8,902 nt of DNA from SZUA-152 sp964401355 (GTDB taxonomy: Bacteria; Pseudomonadota; Gammaproteobacteria; SZUA-152): assembly GCA_964401355.1 (NCBI GenBank), contig CAYNYJ010000099.1:1-8902 (forward strand), given 5' to 3'. This document shows, piece by piece, positions 7,101-8,902 of this stretch (position 1 is its first letter; every line of letters starts with the position of its first letter). The notes below the pieces were generated by a model that worked only from the letters and a program-made list of their open reading frames with translations, had not been told where the DNA came from and did not search any database. The position numbers and the translations under genes were made by a program.

Positions 7101-8621
7101 CTGCGCGAAACCAGCATCCCCAATGGCCTTAAAGCACAATACAAATATGACGCCGGCAACAACCTGCTCAGCCTGAAAAACAGCACCAGCGCAGGCATCG
7201 TCAGCCAGCATGACTACACTTATGATGCCGTCGGGCGTCGCGCGACCCATCTGGAAAACATCGCCGGTACCAGTACCGACTACCAATATAGCTACGACAA
7301 CCTGGACCGGGTAACGGACGTTAAAAAAGACAGTGGCACCACGCTGGTCGAGCAATACAGCTATGACCCGTACAACAACCGCCGCACCCGAACACCCAAT
7401 GGCGGCAACACCTATTTTTATCAATACGATGCCGCACAACAACTCAACCAGATCCTCACCGGTTCAGACACCGGTACGCAAGCCGCCAGCTTTACCTATG
7501 ACGACAAAGGTAACCTGACGTTCAAAAGCGAAGGCGGCGTAACTCGTACCTTTACCTACAATGCCCTTGATCGACTCAGTCAGGTGGCTGGCAACGACAT
7601 CAGCACCGAAACCTACACCTATGACCACCAAGGTCGGCGCATTGAGAAAAATGTCGGTGGTGCAATCAATCGTTATACCTACAGCGGTATGAGCATTTGG
7701 GCCGAATTTGGTGCCACCTGGGGTGATGCACTGGCGTATTACAACTACACCGGGGTGGATAAAGCGGTTATCCGCAGTACGCCAAATACCGCCGATACCC
7801 GTTACTACCATAACGACGGTTTGGGTTCGGCCGTGGCCGTCACCAATGCCGCTGGCGCAACACAGGCCAGCACCCGTTACGACAGTTGGGGTACTGTGAT
7901 TGCCGGCGGAGGTGTTCCGCAGTTTGGGTTTACTGGGCGCGAGCCGGATGCTACCGGGCTGATGTATTTCCGGGCGCGTTATTATGATCCGGGCATGGGG
8001 CGCTTTACCCAGCGTGATCCTATTGGGTTTGCGGGGGGATTGAATCCTTATACTTATGTTAATAACTCGCCGCAGAATTTTACGGATCCGTTGGGGTTGG
8101 CGCAGGCGGCGGTTAGTGTTGGGGGGAGTCAGGGGTCGAGTTATGCGGGGAATTTTACTACGGCATCGGCTCAAGGGACTACTTTTACAGGTCAAAATGC
8201 AGTGCTATCAGCTCAGTCTGCTGAATGTTTAAGTTGCCACGGCATTGATAGCAGTCAGTTTACGGGGAACTTTCCTTCCGACAGTGAACAACGAGCCGGG
8301 GCGGCATTTGTCCTTGGGGCGGCTGCGACACTTCCAGCCTCTGGGGCTGTTGCAGCAGTATCGGTAGGAGGTCGAGCAATTGGGTGGGCGGTTAGTGCGA
8401 TGAATAGTGGGCGTGCTGCTGTTACTTTGGGTGCTGACTTGGCGGTAACGTCTTTGCCAGTTATTACCAGACCCGTTGTACAAGAAAGTGCTCTTGCTTT
8501 TTCTACGAGTATGTTTCCTGGAGCGCCGGTGATAAGTGGGGCTAGCTTAGTTATTCCTGCTGCTGGTGTAGCAGGTTTTGCTATTGGTTCTGCAATACCC
8601 CCACATGAGCTTCTCAGATGA
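1200..8621 (+). CDS. Giant Rhs/YD-repeat toxin-type protein with N-terminal anchor and transglutaminase-like domain
   Basis: The product is 2473 aa. Residues 1-15 are polar, followed by one hydrophobic segment (16-37) that should act as a signal anchor or uncleaved signal. Residues 80-207 are charged and Gln-rich, probably helical, and 207-245 are proline-rich. Residues 305-475 form a transglutaminase-like domain: His440 in HVWTEV and Asp468 in WIPLDPS keep the expected pattern, but the Cys position in SGNATDQASLL is Ala371. Residues about 480-1050 are unassigned. GDPVNLVSGN at 1053 opens a DUF6531-like segment with FYNSHARKDGPLGYGWTHSF. YD repeats run from about 1200 to 2165. The Rhs core domain (2201-2300) includes GLGSAV, RYYDPGMGRFTQRDPIGF and PQNFTDPLGL. 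The variable C-terminus is 2301-2473. In characterised Rhs proteins the repeats form a closed shell around the C-terminal toxin, which is released by cleavage after the PxxxxDPxGL motif; that role here is inferred from family. No PAAR domain is present, so the export route is unclear. The ATG at 1200 has an AGG seven bases upstream and places the anchor directly at the N-terminus. The gene overlaps the next by four bases. Confidence 0.93.
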   Translation: MRSNSNHVNIQSKNKLQVASLFFVVTVGIISGLVWVSGDTPSHISSTSKVATVNPVDLDQHQPSNNIENITSTASAAVLDAETLRQRVVGKWLETGEVNTANELSTSLDHHLADTQKLLGRLQGNITGNSSRHLQQQLVSKQAEFLTLQVEVERWLSERDMQDSEQAKKIAQRFEQLKLVLTAVTSATGSSLAQAIVAAQQTLQRLHPPRIGVRGESQPTVTQGMPTTLTPDDFPTAPPPAYVSPEVSPIALIQSNNKLTPEIKQLEALNNSFGENLVNVLSRSIGISTAHADPIHPAASEAASCGFNPADVASALPEVDVTDPDIQALAEQLQHSPLKIYAWLKNNIEFQPYFGSMKGALGTLKSGSGNATDQASLLIALMRVSGLPARYVMGIIHLSDDLRLRNWLGTKTSSAAQLRLKATQVPSVYITDTSDVQLIHVWTEVCVPYDNYRGSGGNNSGFNWIPLDPSFKEMTYTDGTTVADIPGFSFDYTSYLSTRTTVMPHEALRDQMETALGRSLDFGGGYRGTIVQKGIDILPSTLPYEVRAFIAWPGTTTSDIAALPSAHRVQVEFVINKVKLASNGDPLLDSNDNLVYEQLLSPLSIDMPTLVTRRLTLSFKGATVDDQTWIDTTWDGEGKPCLVSNVEAVFRLEGVDVTPAGTRGAVDFCRVDNRLNITIRRDSETYNSKSFTNIGGHNYHALQTYAFQGSERLIEERAAKLLASIAANPDDTILKDDTLGEYLHLVGFKFMDYITSSAKEIGVLHGSTVDSGNHIGLTATAMKVSYVFDLPFAVSRGGLLIDVPGGLFGPRNIIDGSNDYDSFLLDGYAASAYESYIWQEHANLDAVSSVRGIQFANDMGIPVVILTTSAEVDTKLNQSCLSSPDDLNYSVNQINVLKALLTDGYKKTISDGTNTAQYTDGYTKITLPACRIQYEDWLGAVWVAEYNKEVGILDGYILSEDTLTLTEEQILTKISNPINYTISGGYVLGGGYTLSTPPSLTFDLSLNTGFQNQIDESVYQSLSNDLNSSTTINTPNLGNGSGQGNTPNTSSSGDPVNLVSGNMYIQEADITLKGLGGLNIVFERFYNSHARKDGPLGYGWTHSFNHYLKFFDVDSNGDSDNLTSQVFWVDGTASTSNFTVVGDATGVPLSTTLINPKGINVTATREANGEYSIKEKNGLTFYFENVAGSPDTTAKLIRVVDKNGNTLRFAYSGNNLQTVTDDLSRNLTFYYDDGNAHITRVVDWVDRTYRYNYDTSNNLASYEPPLAVAGIEASTTYTYYLAADGQNLDHAMESFTKPNGDTMTFEYYTNGKVFRHTNSHGKSFTFRYNTFRRETTTVNERGISQTYLFNEWGQQLQHVQGDGSRRTYEYNDTDNPLNETTVRHALGYETLHEYDSTDGDLKKSTLPDGSTLEYYGKNAFHQYCTVIDAASNYSLSRYDANGNRTQSIALKKGVVLTKDQAKDCNYVPPATDILAWTINTYNTNGDLLTSKRVRDFVTQTGPYIEYFYDAKGLNPTTVKRCGMQHDNNDNLVSYCVNGTQVFDSLGRMTIGVGADFYEFGIEYDTNGRIARKTDTLGEWRDFSYDDSGNLVRTHLLGMGSDGKMGMQVYNTIEYDTLNRPTSTKNKAGFTSRTEYDEIGNILQVTNPDGYSIRFEYDGMNRPTRAFDEQGHEVKTDYDIGGRPITTTDPNGNATQYEYYGAEENGRLKLVTTPDSRTLQYFYDNNGNVIRTLDNTARENLTDFDSLNRPVRTVGSVHNSYGMLSIRQVTVTEYNNLGFVTKIRAGYTADTSGAVGSDVLADQAIYAYDDFGRQITATDANGKVTKSFYDTHGNLKRTESPNGHIVSYSYDDTRNGLLTTQTAKLSASDPTPHITRYEYNVLGQMTQVIAPEVTYTYGYDEANRLTTITDSRGSKVLTYDYSPGGLLNSVADSDGKRTDFLYDAASRLTAMLAANGDRVNFIFDAGGRLRETSIPNGLKAQYKYDAGNNLLSLKNSTSAGIVSQHDYTYDAVGRRATHLENIAGTSTDYQYSYDNLDRVTDVKKDSGTTLVEQYSYDPYNNRRTRTPNGGNTYFYQYDAAQQLNQILTGSDTGTQAASFTYDDKGNLTFKSEGGVTRTFTYNALDRLSQVAGNDISTETYTYDHQGRRIEKNVGGAINRYTYSGMSIWAEFGATWGDALAYYNYTGVDKAVIRSTPNTADTRYYHNDGLGSAVAVTNAAGATQASTRYDSWGTVIAGGGVPQFGFTGREPDATGLMYFRARYYDPGMGRFTQRDPIGFAGGLNPYTYVNNSPQNFTDPLGLAQAAVSVGGSQGSSYAGNFTTASAQGTTFTGQNAVLSAQSAECLSCHGIDSSQFTGNFPSDSEQRAGAAFVLGAAATLPASGAVAAVSVGGRAIGWAVSAMNSGRAAVTLGADLAVTSLPVITRPVVQESALAFSTSMFPGAPVISGASLVIPAAGVAGFAIGSAIPPHELLR
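4800..7697 (+). repeat. YD (RHS) repeat tract within the rhs gene
   Basis: More than 25 degenerate units of about 20 residues follow the pattern Y-x-Y-D-x-x-G-x-L/R-x-x. Examples are FSYDDSGNLVRT, FEYDGMNRPTRA, YFYDNNGNVIRT, YAYDDFGRQITA, YGYDEANRLTTI, YSYDNLDRVTD and FTYDDKGNLTF, in protein residues about 1201-2165. Spacing is regular from residue 1600 onward and looser before it. Such repeats build the beta-strand spiral of the Rhs shell. DNA identity between units is low, so these are old protein repeats and not a recent tandem expansion. Confidence 0.85.
8100..8618 (+). other. Variable C-terminal effector module of the Rhs protein
   Basis: This codes for residues 2301-2473, everything after the PQNFTDPLGL motif. 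The first 40 residues are Gly/Ser/Thr-rich. A CXXCH motif (CLSCH, residues 2343-2347) follows. Then come three hydrophobic Gly/Ala-rich stretches: 2366-2400 (starting AGAAFVLGAAATLP), about 2410-2428, and 2444-2466 (VISGASLVIPAAGVAGFAIG), before a short tail PPHELLR. I see no HNH, deaminase, ADP-ribosyltransferase, metalloprotease or other common toxin signature. The hydrophobicity suggests membrane insertion. The alternative is that this is only a pre-toxin linker and the true toxin has been lost. Base composition falls back to AT-rich from about 8160. Confidence 0.6.
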
Positions 8622-8818
8622 TAGCTCTAGATAAAATAGATATTCCTATGGTTGTTATAGGAGCATCAATTCTGTTTGCAGGAGTTAATATTCTTATTCG
8701 AGGAAATATTTGGAATATAGTGCTTGGTGATGAGCGATATATTATCGGGGGTATAGCGCTTTTAGCTGGCTTATGCATCACAGTTTTAGGATTCAGAAAG
8801 CTGCAGAGGGTCAAATAG
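8618..8818 (+). CDS. Small two-helix membrane protein, candidate immunity protein
   Basis: This 66-aa protein starts at an ATG that overlaps the rhs stop codon (ATGA), so translation is probably coupled. In this frame an upstream TGA lies at 8606-8608, so 8618 is the first possible ATG; only a weak GAGC (8607-8610) resembles a Shine-Dalgarno. Two hydrophobic segments, residues 9-27 (IPMVVIGASILFAGVNILI) and 42-59 (IIGGIALLAGLCITVLGF), are joined by a polar loop with GDER, and a basic tail RKLQRVK follows. This predicts an inner-membrane hairpin. A small gene directly after an Rhs C-terminus is usually its immunity gene, and a membrane-embedded immunity protein fits a membrane-acting toxin; both points are inference. 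The last codons, AGG GTC AAA TAG, belong to a 10-bp direct repeat, so the native C-terminus may have been replaced or cut short. I do not recognise the family. Confidence 0.6.
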   Translation: MIALDKIDIPMVVIGASILFAGVNILIRGNIWNIVLGDERYIIGGIALLAGLCITVLGFRKLQRVK

Positions 8819-8856
8819 GGTCAAATAGGGTCAAATAGGGTCAAATAGGGTCAGAG
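8807..8856 (+). repeat. Five 10-bp direct repeats (AGGGTCAAAT)
   Basis: Four exact copies of AGGGTCAAAT stand head to tail (8807-8846), followed by a fifth, divergent unit AGGGTCAGAG (8847-8856). The first unit forms the last three sense codons and the stop of the small membrane protein. Because the unit is 10 bases, its TAG falls in all three forward frames across the array. Similar GGGTCAGAG-type motifs are, from memory, common beside REP-associated (Y1) transposases in gammaproteobacteria, but no transposase is present in this window. Confidence 0.9.
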
Positions 8857-8867
8857 AACAATTGTTC
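8856..8867. repeat. 12-bp perfect palindrome next to the direct repeats
   Basis: GAACAATTGTTC is a perfect palindrome sharing its first base with the last repeat unit. Its placement directly beside the array suggests the two belong to one element or recognition site. No T-run follows, so it is not a convincing terminator. The remaining 35 bases to the window end are AT-rich and show nothing recognisable. Confidence 0.6.
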
Positions 8868-8902
8868 CTAATATAAGCACCAAACAATAAATAAATTTAC
8901 AA

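Noticed and set aside
7464..8195. 243-codon minus-strand frame
   Set aside because: It overlaps the well-supported Rhs core on the plus strand and contains no recognisable motif.
8807..8856. CRISPR-like array
   Set aside because: The 10-bp units are contiguous with no spacers, so this is a simple tandem repeat.

Overview
The window is dominated by one giant plus-strand gene (1200-8621, 2473 codons). It encodes an Rhs/YD-repeat polymorphic-toxin-type protein and is followed, with a 4-bp ATGA overlap, by a small two-helix membrane protein (8618-8818) that is the natural immunity candidate. Signal-peptide style, Shine-Dalgarno sites and the Rhs architecture point to a Gram-negative bacterium, most likely a gammaproteobacterium of moderate GC. 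That assignment is inference; no taxonomic marker gene is present.

Positions 1-1199 are AT-rich and degenerate. A 24-bp perfect palindrome followed by six T (41-74) may be a terminator for something upstream. After it come three copies of one small cysteine-containing secreted-protein family, all on the plus strand: a 5'-truncated, frameshifted remnant (about 206-444), an intact 113-aa copy with a signal peptide (558-899), and a collapsed copy with a premature stop (950-1141). A hairpin (477-509) lies in the leader of the intact copy. A sigma70-like promoter is plausible just ahead of the Rhs gene (1149-1176).

The Rhs protein reads, in order: N-terminal membrane anchor, helical/coiled region, proline-rich linker, transglutaminase-like domain whose catalytic Cys position is Ala, about 570 residues of unassigned sequence, DUF6531-type segment, more than 25 YD repeats forming the shell, the Rhs core domain ending in PQNFTDPLGL (the PxxxxDPxGL self-cleavage consensus), and a 173-residue variable C-terminus. 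That C-terminus holds a CLSCH (CXXCH) motif and three hydrophobic Gly/Ala-rich segments, and no nuclease or deaminase motif that I recognise. Together with the membrane-embedded partner, this suggests a membrane-targeting effector and its immunity protein. This is a hypothesis.

The 3' edge carries five 10-bp direct repeats (8807-8856) that begin inside the last codons of the small membrane protein and supply its stop codon, followed at once by a 12-bp palindrome. Base composition changes abruptly near 7900 and again near 8160, inside and just after the Rhs core, as expected where C-terminal modules are exchanged.
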